Positions 26,357-38,700 of a DNA stretch of 64,000 bases are shown here, one piece after another. Origin of the DNA: Panorpa germanica (Eukaryota > Arthropoda > Insecta > Mecoptera > Panorpidae); the NCBI GenBank assembly GCA_963678705.1, contig OY783213.1:14822451-14886450 (forward strand). The letters are read 5' to 3'. Both the position numbers and the translations under genes were made by a program. Below the pieces are notes generated by a model that worked only from the letters and a program-made list of their open reading frames with translations, was not told where the DNA came from and ran no database searches. Positions within the stretch are counted from its first letter, which is position 1. Each line of letters opens with the position of its first letter.

Positions 26357-29300
26357 ATGGGTATGTTTGACATTATAGTTTTACATGTCTGTTTATTTTT
26401 ATACTTTAATATTATTGTTTATTTTAAATAGAGGCTAATATATAGTATCGCATGTCTCATTTGTAAATAATTTCTTTTATCAGTTATGTAATATTATTTA
26501 TAGAACAAACAACAGGAAAGGGAATCGATCTTTATGAATTTTTAGTTGAGGCTGAATTACCTCATTATTTTACTGTTTTTAAGTAAGTATTTATTATGAA
26601 TAATGATATTTTTATAAGACTAAAAGTTATGATTTTAAAATGTAGTTATGTCTAACATATATAATTGTAGGTCGGAGCTTAAAATTCAAACAGTATCACA
26701 ATTGAAATATGCTACAGATGAAGATTTAAGACTTATTGGTCTATCTCGACCGGAAATTAGACGACTTCGAAAATTTTACGATAAACATTTTCCACATGGT
26801 TATCTTAGTAAAATAAAACGACTTCTTCAACCTCCCAGAAAAGATGAACCTGTATGTTGAATTTACAGATACATATTAACTTCATAAAATAAAATAGTTA
26901 TTCCGATAATCAATTATGCATATTTTTATTTGAAAGAATACTCCATTGGCTACTGTTTCTGAAGAGAAGGTGGGGCTTAGTAAAATTCCATCTGAAACAA
27001 ATTCTCTTGCTCCAGGCTCTAAACATATTATACCGGCAGAGAGTATCTCTGTCCACAAGCAACTAGGTGTTGGAGAATTTGGGGTTGTTCAACAAGGAGT
27101 TTGGAGAAATGGTGGTGATCGGGTATATATAGAAAAACAAATAATTTTTCAATAATCCCCGCAACTATAAAGGAATGAGTGTGTAAAAAAATCATGTTAT
27201 TTTAGATCCAAGTTGCTATAAAATGTTTATCTCGCGAGAGGATGCAGTCGCATCCTATGGAGTTCTTGAAAGAGGCAGGAATTATGCATACTGTTGATAG
27301 CCCACATATTGTTCGATTATATGGAGTTGTTCTTGATACTGATGCTTTAATGCTGGTCAGTAAAATTAAAATTATTTAAAATTTATTCAATGAGAAATAC
27401 TTCATTAAATATTATTAAATGTACTACAAAATATTGATACAGGTTACTGAATTAGCTCCTCTTCGATCACTTCTTGAATGTCTTAAAGAGCCAGCATTAA
27501 GATCAAGTTTTTCTGTACTTACTCTTTGTGAATTTGCATCACAGATTTGTGCTGGTATGACATACCTTGAATCAAAACGACTCATCCACAGGTATATTTA
27601 TTTATTACAATCCAAATAAAACTAGATTATATTCGTGGGTCTATTCATTCATTTGATTTATTTACAGAGATTTAGCAGCACGTAATATATTAGTATTTTC
27701 TAAAAATAAAGTGAAAATATCGGATTTTGGACTCAGTAGAGCTTTAGGAGTAGGAAAGGATTATTACCAAACAAATTTTAACGTCAATTTGAAGTTGCCT
27801 ATTGCATGGTAAGTAGCGTGACATGAAATTTTTATAAATAAAACTGGAACACATTTAGAATTCAATGTACTATTTTTAGGTGTGCCCCAGAATGTATTAC
27901 ATATTTAAGATTCACATCACTCAGTGATGTCTGGGCTTATGCCGTTACCTTATGGGAAATGTTTTCTTATGGATTCCAACCGTGGGCTGCCTTAACTGGA
28001 CACCAAATATTAGAAGCAATCGATGAACCAAATTATCAAGTAAAAGTCGTACTGTTTTAGTTGTATATTATTAATTTATTACCAGGAAGGAAAATTAATT
28101 TATTTTTCAATAAACTAGCGATTGGAACAACCAGAATGTTGCCCTAAGGAATATTATACCTTAATGATAAAATGTTGGCAACATGACCCTTTGAAAAGGC
28201 CAAAATTCACTGAAATACAAACAATGCTGCCAGATTGTAAACCAGAACAAGTTCAGGCAATAAGTGGAACTGGATCTGAGCCTGATCCTCGAAGAGAACA
28301 ACTAGCATATCGAGCAGGAGAAGTTATTACAGTTTTAGATAAAACGTAGGTGTTGGAAAAATCTGTTTGTTCTGTTTGACATTGTCCCATCATGTTTCAT
28401 TTAGCTACCGATTACATATATCAATTCAAAAAGAGAGTTAGTTACTTTCATTAAGTTTGTTTTAAATTAATTGCAGTTCAAATGCTCCATTATGGAAAGG
28501 AGTCATTGAAAGTGGAAAAACAGGTTTATTTGATCCAAGCAATATTGTGGCATATTTTGGAGCTTTGCCAGGTGGTCCTCCTAATCATAACACAGCAACA
28601 AACAACATAGTAGCAGGTCCCAAAGAACATTTTATAAGAACATCAGACCGCATCAGCAAAAGGCGATTAAGATCAGACATGATAAGCTCACCGCAGGGTG
28701 ATTTAAAGCACACTGGTATGTAATTTAATTTATTGTTATAAACAATGTATTTTTTTGTAATCTTATTAACTTTTATTCACGTTTAAGGCCATGTTGGATT
28801 GGATGGAGCATATTTCGGTGATATCTCATTTTTACCATTGGGAAATCAAAATGTTCCTCGTCAAATAGTTGCACCATACAAGCCTTCAGAAGATTTGGAA
28901 GCTCCCTTACTGCCACCGACTCCTACACAACCAGATGCTCCAAGTTTAGACGACCCTTCCACCTCGTTGCATAATTATGATCATCAAAATTTGTCTTATT
29001 TAAATAATAAACAAAAACCATCTTTGTTAAATTTGCACATTAGCCTGGACAGCGCTAAAGATATTAACGATCCAAACGGCGATCCAAATTTAAGAAGAGT
29101 AAAATGGACCGATGTTGAAACACTTAGCGAAGCTCATGAATATCATGAGATTTCAGATGAAGAAAATATTGTTCCAGAAAGTCCCAGATTTGAGGTAGGT
29201 TTTAATATTTACAATTATTTTAATGTAAGTATTTGTTAAAAGATTCTAAAATTTCAATGTAATTTTTTCAGAAAACATTTGATTTGGGACCAAGCCTTCT

Positions 29301-32300
29301 TGATGAAATGGAAAGTGTGCTAAGATCTTTGAGCAGTCCTAGACCTCCACCGTCTCCAGCTGATCACGAAGGTACAAATCAGAGGAATGAAATAATGGAA
29401 CTTTCATCTAGGTAACATTATTTTAAGCAGTTTCATTTTTATAAGTTCATCTGTGTAGTGTAATTGTACAAAACAAACAATTAGTATCACTCTACTTATC
29501 TTACATAAATAATATTTAAATGTCATTGCAGATTAAGTAGAAGTGCTAGCACTGGTAAGAAGAAGCATGCTAGTGTTAAACCGATATCTGCTTCAGATCA
29601 GAGGGCTCTCGAGAGTGCTATAGCTATGGCGAATGAGATTTCTACAAGGTTAAAATACAATTCAAGTACAGAAAAGTGAATGAACTGTTTTTTAATGTTT
29701 GTTGATGTTTTAGATCAATGACTGACTTAGATTGTGGAGATGCGTCCCATACACCAAACAGTCCTTCTAGAAAGAAATTCAGTTTTCGATTTCCTTCTGT
29801 TGGAGGACCAAGCCAGACAAATCAAAACGAATCTCGTGCTAACTATCATCACGAAGCTCAAAGTTTCCAAGATTTGCAGGTAAAATATTCTTATTATATC
29901 GCATTTTCATACATTTACATATTCTTATATTCAGAATTAGTAGATGCGAATAACTGAACATATCCCTGTCTCCTATCATGTTTCTTGGGTTACTTTAATT
30001 TTCGACTCGGCTAAATGTGTAACATATGCTTTATGATAAATATTAATTCTACTAATCGCATTCTATACAGCTTCTAGAATATGGTGGCTACAGTGATGAA
30101 TCTGTCGAATTGTGAATTTTTTTTAAGAATAATATTTTTGTCACTATAATGTTTTTACTTTGTCTTTGTTGGCTTTTATAATGTTTTTAATTAATACAGT
30201 TGAAAATTTAGGTAGATGTCGTCAAAGGTTACAGAACATTTTTGAAACCAACGTTATTGAATGTAAATTCAAATTAAGCATGGACCGGTAGCGAACCTTT
30301 TTATGTGCTAGAAATTTACAATAATATTAACGGAGTTGCTAAGATTCAGGGCAGTTTTAAGTAGGTGGAAAATAGTAGAAAATAATACTGAGACAGATTT
30401 AACATCATAAAATTTCAACAATATGGATGAAAGCTTACTACATCTACTATTATTTATTGATGAATGCAAATCAATTATTGATTAATGAGATTTTTATCCG
30501 GTTCACATTTAGTTAGTTTTAATAACACAAAAACCGAAGTCATTATTTTTCTTAAATTTATTTCGGACAATAAAGCTGAAAACGTGTGAGAGAGTAGAAG
30601 AGAAGATTTAAATTAAATCTTTTTGAAACATATATTTGTGTTATTCAAGTAACTCTGGTAACCATTAATAGTAAACTGTAGTTGATTGTATTTATTAACA
30701 ATCGTTATATACTTGTTGTATAATAATTTCAAAAGCAATAAGTAATTTTAAAGTACTTGTAAGCATTGAAACAATGCCGAAGAAATTATATTTCTAAAAT
30801 TTACATATCGATGTCAGAAAATTAAATTTTGATTTTGAGGATTGCAATTACATATGTACTAAGCACATAAGGTATGTAATGCGTGAACAACGAATCATTG
30901 ATCATAACCCATCACACTTATATACATACATATCATTACTGAAAGCATATACATACATATTTTATGTAAAGATTAGGTAATAAATAATCTTAAATAATTT
31001 ATTTGTCTTTGTTTTTGCTTACGTAATGTAATAAACATAATAGTGACACTACTAATTTATTAATGCTTGTCCTTGCACCTTTTCCTTACAATAACCCTTT
31101 TATTATTTGTAATTATTGTGTTTTTTTATATTTTTGTTATTAATTTAATGTTTAATTTATGGCTTGTGTTTTATTTTGTTATTTCATACATCACTGGTTT
31201 TTTTTTTGCATCGTGTGTGTGTGTGTGGTTTTTCTGAATGATAGCGTTTACGATCCTCTCTATTATCCTTGAGTTCTCTTGATTCCACGACAAGTGAATG
31301 GACAAATTCCTTAGTTCGAGGACAATCATTCAGACTTCCTCTTTGGGATCGAGCTTCTGCTGAATTTTGTTTTGCAAAATCCCGTGAATTATTATCTAGA
31401 CCTTTAAATCTGCAAAATTATAATGTTCAGGCACCAGCAGAAGAATCTGCGCCTAAAATTGATTCTAAAAAATCTATGAATGTTGAAGCAGTGAAAGTCA
31501 GTAGAGGGGATTCAAAAATTATTAATGTTGACGAAACATTAAATTTAGATAAAATGTATTTATCCGATGGAGAAGATAAATCGAATGAAGTTAATGCCGC
31601 TATACAGGGCACAATAAAAAAAGAAATTTTCGGTTATGATTTCAATTTGTTGGATACTATTGATAGAAATTTACCAAAAAACATAACTGCAACAAGCGCA
31701 AATTCTCCAACAGATCATTATAGCCCCAAGTTTTACACACAGAACGCAAGTCTAACGCCTAAAAATGTGGGAACGCATGGACAACAATTCTTTCCAATGG
31801 AAATACCCCTTGATAAAAACCCATTAGAATTTACGCAATATCATTTTCCTGATCCTGTTACGAAAAACTTGACGAAATCTGATAGTTTTTCACGAAAGAA
31901 ATATGACCGTCCCCGTCCAGATCATTTTTCTCCTAATTTAGAATCAATTAAATTAGAGAAAAACCCTATGTTCCTTGCAAGTAGTGCAAAACGACATGTA
32001 GCTAAGAATATGAAGAAGGATAGTCCAGTTTTTCCAAAAACTATCGAATTTAATCCGAATTTACACAATTCGAACGCTAGTATTCATTCGGCTTTCCAAA
32101 TTCCATCTAATGCAGTGGCTCCTCGGCCGCGGGCGTTGTCTTTCTCCGAGAAACCACATCGACGTGAGCCCGTGCAGAAGCCCATGAGCGCTAAATCAAT
32201 TCGGGCTCGTAATCTTCGACGCCAGAGTTACAATCCTAGCGTCTTTGATTCGTCGTCGTCTGATAGTGACGTCAGCTGTGATCGTTCGGGACGGAGCATG

Positions 32301-35300
32301 AGTCATTCGGAGTGCGACATCCGGTCTAGAACGGGCGGTTCTCTACGTCGGCACTGTACTAGACGAAAACAAGGCTCGGTTGCTTCTGTATTTTCCAGTA
32401 GTAGTTCCAGTATTAGAAGTGCACCACAGCACTTCCTAGATCCTCAAATTGGTCGTAAAGATTCATTTCGGTATGGTAAAGGTTTAACATCCCCAAGGGT
32501 TGAGAACGCGAACGTCCAGAAGGCCCAAATGTTTTATGACAACACTATAAAACAAACAAACCCTTTCTATGACGACATCAAGCAATATAAAAATGGATTT
32601 TACAACGATGGGGTTGGCGTTAAGAAAAAGAATAATAATATAAATCCTGAATTTTTGAGTGGACATTTTGATGTTTCTAAATTAACGGGAAAAAGTCCTC
32701 CTCCTTCACAAGCGTTTTATAATAAGCAGCAGAATGCAAGTCAGCCTTTTCAGTGGCCTCCCACACTAGAGGTTAAAACTAGTGACCGGTCATGGCCAAA
32801 AATCGGACTTGCTGGTGAATACACAAGTTCGGATACAAGCAGCGATTCCTTGTCTGAGTACCCTGAATTCAATAAAGACTTTTTGGCAGGCTTCCCTCCT
32901 AGTCCTGCGCCTTAATTAGTTATGTCTGCACTTTTTAACTATAAGAATTAAATTACTTAAGACCTTATCACCAGAGTTATATAATATATACTGCCTTATG
33001 TAGTTAGTAGTTTAGTTTATTTGCATGTTCTTTCACTTTGTGATTTCCCAATCTGTTTGGTGTTCTTCTATTTTATACGATTTGGAACTTGGAATGCATG
33101 GTAATACTTTTTTTATTAATTGTATGCAGCATTATTATAGTTAGCAATATTTTTTTTATGTTTTATTAATTTGATGTTTTAATTTATATTATTTAATCCT
33201 TGCCGCCGTCCTTCCTTACATCAATTTTTCAAATTTGAATTCCTTGCTCGATCCGCACCTTCTTTCAAATACTTTCAGTCTACTATTACTGAAGAGTCGC
33301 GTCTGGCGTATAACAGCTTAATCGAACAGCCAAGTCCTACGCTAGAATTTCATACGTGTCTTTCACGTACCAGCAGTAATGGAAGCACCCTTCCAAGACT
33401 CCCTACGCAGGAAGTACCAAGAGAATGTGCCCCAACTCGTAATTACACTATGTCCCGAGTGAATGATCGTTCTTCTTTGGATAGCGAGTTATCTTGCAGT
33501 CCTTCTCAAGAAACAAACCCACTGCGAATCTTACGCTCTAAGAATTTCCCTGCAGTGCGGCCTAGAATTAGAACTATGGAGAAAATCAAACCATTGCCTA
33601 ATGTACGAAAGTTACTACCAAATGAAAATTCTATTGACATTACAAATTCTTGTGATTTGGATACTGTATCAGTGCCAGAGAGTCCCAGTTATCTCACGAA
33701 CTTAGAATGCAATGCTTATAACAATGGGGTGTTTAATTATTCCCAACCTAATTTAACTGAACAGACAAATCCTGTGCCCCTGCCACCTAGAGATCGTTCA
33801 ACCAAGCAATTGCCTCCCACGAAGCGCCACACGAGGAAACACCCATTGATTATTCCAGTATCGAGTCTTCAAAGAACGTTGGATAAAGTGAATCAGTTGA
33901 CTCCAGTTGAAGATATTCCCCCATTACAGTTTGACATTGTCAACAATAAAGAGAACCGTGATGACAATAAAAATGAGCCATCATATGTCAATCAAAAAGA
34001 AATGATTATTAATAAGCAACTTAAATATTCGAAACAAGAATTTTTAGATAATAATTTTACAGCAACAGAGTTAAACAATCAGAGTTCTGTTCAGTATGAA
34101 AATGTAAATGCCCAAGTTAACGATATAGATGTAGATTGTGCATCATTGCGTTTTGAGAATATGGTGGAGGTAGATTTTAATTCAATGGACAATTTTAATG
34201 AAACATTTACAGAGACGAACACTATAAATGACTACATTAATGATAAAAATAAATGTATTAATAACCAGAAAAAAAAATCCGAAATTTCTAAACAATTACC
34301 AATGTATATTAGCCAACCAAACGAGCTTGCAAATCATGCACTGTTCAATAAAATTCGAAACAATGAATTACAAGGGAGTTCCACAGAAAATGTTCTAACT
34401 GAAATCAATAATTTGGATAGAAATTTGAAAGAGAACGAAAATTTCGATGAAAGTTTAGATTCTGGTAATGATCCTTTATCAGTAGACGTAGTGGATGGTG
34501 GTAGTGACTCTGGGCCCGGTAATGTTGAGGATCTACTGGAGTTTGCTGGTCAAAAGCCGAAAGGTCGAGCACGGGGGATGGAGTCAGATGAAATTAGAAT
34601 CATGTGCAAAGTTTTAGGATCAGAGGTAAAATATTTTAAAATATAGAAAACATTGTTCTTTAGTTGTTATTTAGCTTTTAGAATAGATGATAGTAACTTT
34701 ACACTGCACCGGCTTAAACTCTTGTATTAGAAATACTAGATTTTGTATATTTTTATATCGTAATCCAAGGATCTCCAAATTACGAGCGGGACCCTTTAAA
34801 AAATAACTAGGAAATTAAATTAAATGAAGAGAATCCTGCTAAGGCAGACATAATATTGAAATTTTATTGTTCCTTGAAATAGCTGTAAATAATATTTGAT
34901 ATTTTGATATATAAATACATATAGCAGAGATTTATGAGCTGTAAGGTTGGCAGGGGTTGTGATGTCACATGCATTTGGAATGTGTACAATGTTGAAGCTC
35001 TTTAATAATTAAAGAGACAAAATGACTTTTTTAATTGTTAATATCTCTTAACATATAAGGAGTTATTAAAAAATAATTGAGCATTTGAGGTTCTAGTAAT
35101 CTACTTTATCTATATACTCCTATAGTACACTTTTATAGAAATTAAGCCATAGGACACAAGCCCATTTAAATGTCGAAGGTAATAAAGATGCCTCATATTA
35201 CCGTCTTCCATAGAGTATATCACGCCACGATATATTAAATACACACATATTAAATGCTAATTTTATAAATTGTTATTTAAATGCAAATTTCTCATTATTT

Positions 35301-35779
35301 ACATTTCACTATGCGAAATTAAATGTATGATAAGTTCACAAAAACAACTTCAAAATGCAGCAGGTTCTGTTTTAGACTTCAATCAGTATTTTCATTAGGA
35401 TATTTCATCGCATGTATCTCTTTTTCTTTTTCACACTGTTCTGTCTCTCAGTTTGTTTTAACAATATAAAATGACAAGTCACTTAGTCTAAGAAAAGATC
35501 AGTAAATCTAAAAAAAGAATACACAATATGTAAATATGTCATTTATCGGAAGTTGTATTTATGTGATCTCTATTTCTGTAGGTATCTTCTGACGATTGTC
35601 TACTAGCGCTGGAATTCATCGACTGGGATGTACACAAAGCAATCAAACTAGCACGGCTCCAGAAAGTACTGGGGGTTCCATCTCTATCGCTGGGCGAGTG
35701 TCGAGTAGCCCTGGAGGTCTCGCACTGGGACGTCACTAGAGCAGCTAGATATGTGTCCACGGACAGCACCAGTGTCTGA
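26357..35779 (+). CDS. Ack: activated CDC42 kinase (ACK/TNK2 family non-receptor tyrosine kinase)
   Basis: Cytoplasmic tyrosine kinase that binds GTP-Cdc42. Exons: 26357-26360, 26504-26582, 26671-26851, 26937-27122, 27206-27355, 27443-27591, 27668-27808, 27880-28039, 28119-28345, 28477-28715, 28788-29194, 29272-29411, 29532-29648, 29714-29879. The 3' choices are 30071-30115 (stop), 31245-32915 (stop), or 33279-34625 plus 35582-35779 (stop). Each is in phase 0 with exon 14 and gives about 796, 1338 or 1296 residues. Domain order is that of ACK: SAM (residues 8-70), kinase with [23 protein letters not shown] and CAPE, then SH3 ([14 protein letters not shown] to [13 protein letters not shown]). 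A CRIB follows ([15 protein letters not shown]), then a long Pro/Ser-rich tail. The last exon encodes paired UBA-like helices ([20 protein letters not shown] and [19 protein letters not shown]). The 4-base first coding exon (ATG|G) is my inference. It restores an initiator directly before [14 protein letters not shown]. Confidence 0.93.
30071..30115 (+). CDS. candidate alternative short terminal exon of ACK
   Basis: After the acceptor ATACAG the phase-0 frame reads [14 protein letters not shown] and stops. It would yield a short ACK ending before the long tail and the UBA-like region. It is followed by over 1 kb of AT-rich sequence that could serve as a 3' UTR. Whether it is used cannot be told from DNA. 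Confidence 0.45.
   Translation, partial: LLEYGGYSDESVEL
31245..32915 (+). CDS. candidate long terminal exon of ACK with its own stop
   Basis: After the acceptor GATAG the phase-0 frame runs 556 codons ([19 protein letters not shown]...) to TAA. The exon is Ser/Pro/Asn-rich, with a basic serine block around 32200-32420 ([27 protein letters not shown]) that uses more G and C than its surroundings. No globular domain is recognised. If spliced from exon 14 it gives an isoform lacking the UBA-like end. It could instead be skipped in favour of 33279-34625. Confidence 0.7.
   Translation, partial: RLRSSLLSLSSLDSTTSEWTNSLVRGQSFRLPLWDRASAEFCFAKSRELLSRPLNLQNYNVQAPAEESAPKIDSKKSMNVEAVKVSRGDSKIINVDETLNLDKMYLSDGEDKSNEVNAAIQGTIKKEIFGYDFNLLDTIDRNLPKNITATSANSPTDHYSPKFYTQNASLTPKNVGTHGQQFFPMEIPLDKNPLEFTQYHFPDPVTKNLTKSDSFSRKKYDRPRPDHFSPNLESIKLEKNPMFLASSAKRHVAKNMKKDSPVFPKTIEFNPNLHNSNASIHSAFQIPSNAVAPRPRALSFSEKPHRREPVQKPMSAKSIRARNLRRQSYNPSVFDSSSSDSDVSCDRSGRSMSHSECDIRSRTGGSLRRHCTRRKQGSVASVFSSSSSSIRSAPQHFLDPQIGRKDSFRYGKGLTSPRVENANVQKAQMFYDNTIKQTNPFYDDIKQYKNGFYNDGVGVKKKNNNINPEFLSGHFDVSKLTGKSPPPSQAFYNKQQNASQPFQWPPTLEVKTSDRSWPKIGLAGEYTSSDTSSDSLSEYPEFNKDFLAGFPPSPAP
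34832..35166 (+). mobile_element. TTAATGGGCTT-TIR MITE, 5'-truncated copy in last ACK intron
   Basis: From GGCAGACATAATATTG onward it matches the fuller copy at 61452-62140, including GAGATTTATGAGCTGTAA and TAACATATAAGGAGTTAT. It ends in GGACACAAGCCCATT. The first half of the element is missing. Confidence 0.75.
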
Positions 35780-38700
35780 GGATAGTAAGAATAGAAAAGA
35801 AAGAATTCAGGGTAATTATTTTATTTTATGTTTTATTTATCGTTTATTTAATAATCGAATAAACAAACGGATAATAAAACCGAGTGACAGCTTGCTTGAT
35901 ATTATTTAAATAATAATATATATATTATTCGAAATATATAGCTTAATATAAAGTGAGTGATTGAAAACAAGTAACTTTATCCCAGTTATACGTCTTTATA
36001 ATGTTTAACGTTACAAGTATGTTCAATTTGTGTTTCTCGTTTACTGGGATATTATTAAGAAACGTAAATGTAACATAAAGTTGTGATTTTCGCACAAATT
36101 TTCAATTAAAATATGAAAATATTTGTCAATAATAATGCATTAAATTTGTGATTGGTATAAGAATTTTATACGACTGAAATTTTGAATAAAATCGTGGATA
36201 TTATAGTGTTTAACGGAAGTAACAGACGGATGTAAAAATTGATGTAGTCGAATTAGATTGTTCAATAGAGTGTACAAGCTTTCAAAGAAAATGAAGTTTA
36301 TTTCTTGAGGCTCTTGAATTTATGAGAGAAAGAAATAATTATTTTTATATTGACAAAGGTTGTTTTTATGCAGGTATCTAATTCTTAGGTAGCTTAAAGA
36401 ATACCCTAATTCGACTATAATTGTTATTAAAATTTTCTATTCGTTTTATTTATTGACAATATTTATTTTCTATACCTAATGGAGGTATGTACCCAATTAT
36501 ATATTTGTCTATGATGTATCTACTACGCAAACCTATTTGCTTATTAGGTATACCACAGACTAAACATATGCATATGTATTTATAAAATATGTAGTATACT
36601 CGTATATATGAAAATAACGGAATAGTATAATCATAAAGGTGTCTTAATAGTGACTGGAAAACTAATTATATTCCAATTTTTACTGAAATATATGCAACTA
36701 CATGTATCTTTAGATTATAATTTTTTTTAAGATTAATATTAACGGAAATATTGAAAATTTGAAACTCTAACAAAATGCGGTACATCACAGCAGAGAATCT
36801 TAATCTAGATTTTACAATTTAGAAATGGTGCAATTAAAATTTCCAGTTACTGTTGGGACACTTATACATTTCCAAATTTCGGAGCTCATTTGTATCTGCT
36901 AGAAGCTCTCTGCATCTGTACTTAATTCATAATAAATTGTACCTTTTAATTTTTGTTGTTGACCAAAATTTAATGCAGTGATTGCAGCGTCAACATTCAA
37001 ATATTTTTTTACTCTGCTGGCGGAAATTTGAATTACTCGTGGAGTATAATTTTTACGCGAAACTTAATAAAGTTTTTCGAGAAAAATAATAAATCTGATA
37101 AAAGATGATTTAGATTTTGCTACGTTAAGAAAATCACTGATTAATTTTAGAATTTCATGACATTTTCAAATATCAAAATAAGTACAGGATGTTATGTATG
37201 AAAAGCAATATTTTTACACCTAAATAAAAACACCAATTGTTTAAATATTATGTCAAAATTTGTTATGAATCAGATGCAAATTACGGTTCTTCTGATTATT
37301 GAACTAATACATTCTAAAACGATATATACATATACTCGTTACATAAGTTATTTCAATTTTTCAATCAATATTTTTAATAACTTTACTGGTCTGCTAAACA
37401 CAAAACAGTATATATTACTTAATATAATAATCAAATTTTACTATAGATATCTCCTAAAATGTATGTAATCTTTATTATGAAAAGCTATTATATTTTTTAT
37501 GTAAAACGTACGTAAATGTGTTTAGCAGATGATCTCTTAGTAATTTTTAAAACTAAAATTTCCTTGTACTACATTTTAAGAAACAAAAAACTCTAAAACA
37601 TTTTTATACACTTGTACTTTAGTATTATTAAATTTAATTCAATGTATTGTTATTCTTGCCATTTTTTAAATTATTCACTATGTTTATTAAAATTAATCTA
37701 TTTTAAAATCGAATCATTTAAACATAATTATTTATATTCATATTAGATTATTTTCACTTTTATAATTTATTTATTTTATTAGAAAAAATGATAAACAATT
37801 TTACTGTCAAATTAGTATTAAAATATAAGATTAAATATGTATGTACTTACTTATTAATAAAACTATATTATATAAATAATTATACGTATATAAATATAAG
37901 TGTAATGGTTATACGGGCCAATCAATTGATCCACGTCATTTAAAGATAATGATTAAACAATCTATGTATAGATGTAGTGCTAGAAAGAGGAAAGGTTCTG
38001 ATATAGATACATGTTTCTCGTTTTAGCAGTTGTATGTATACATAAGTTTGTCTGCACAACATAAATGAGACAGGTCTCTCCTATCTCTTAATATGATCGT
38101 GTTAATGTAATAAAGACTCCATAATATATTTGTTCAGGTTTTTTTAAGGAGTTGTCTTTGATACTTTGTGTTGGACATGTCATAACAGTTGACACACTCC
38201 CCGATGGTCATATAATAAACATTTACTGCCCTATAGACTGTTCTTCCGCGAATAATTTCAATGGTAGATGTGTACTTGTTCTTTATTAAGTACTTTAAAA
38301 TTTTATTAAAGGATACGTACATTGTATTTTGAGTTTTTTTAAGAGTTAAGAAGATGACGGAGATTCTGCTATTTAAAATTAAATTATTTTTTTTTCTGCT
38401 TATGGTTGCATTGTTGCTTATGGTATGGTTGAATTTTTTAAAATAACTTATTTTTTCAAACTAAGTGCAACGAATTGTGAAATTATAAACTGCATTACGA
38501 ATAGCGCAATATTTTGTTCCTTCAAAACAAATTTGTGTATAGAAATACATAGATACAAAATTCCATGATGCCGAAGTACTTATATTTTTAATTTTCGTCT
38601 TTTTTGAAATGTTACTTTTAATATTGATATATTTTATAAAGAAATAATTATCCTGATTGATAGTATTTATATAACTCATACGAGTATATTTGAAATATAT

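Noticed and set aside
31427..31612. Antisense frame inside the ACK tail exon
   Set aside because: Shadow of the coding strand; no start context or homology.
35539..35769. 76-codon antisense frame over the ACK last exon
   Set aside because: The plus-strand reading gives clear UBA-like helices with a proper acceptor; the antisense frame does not.
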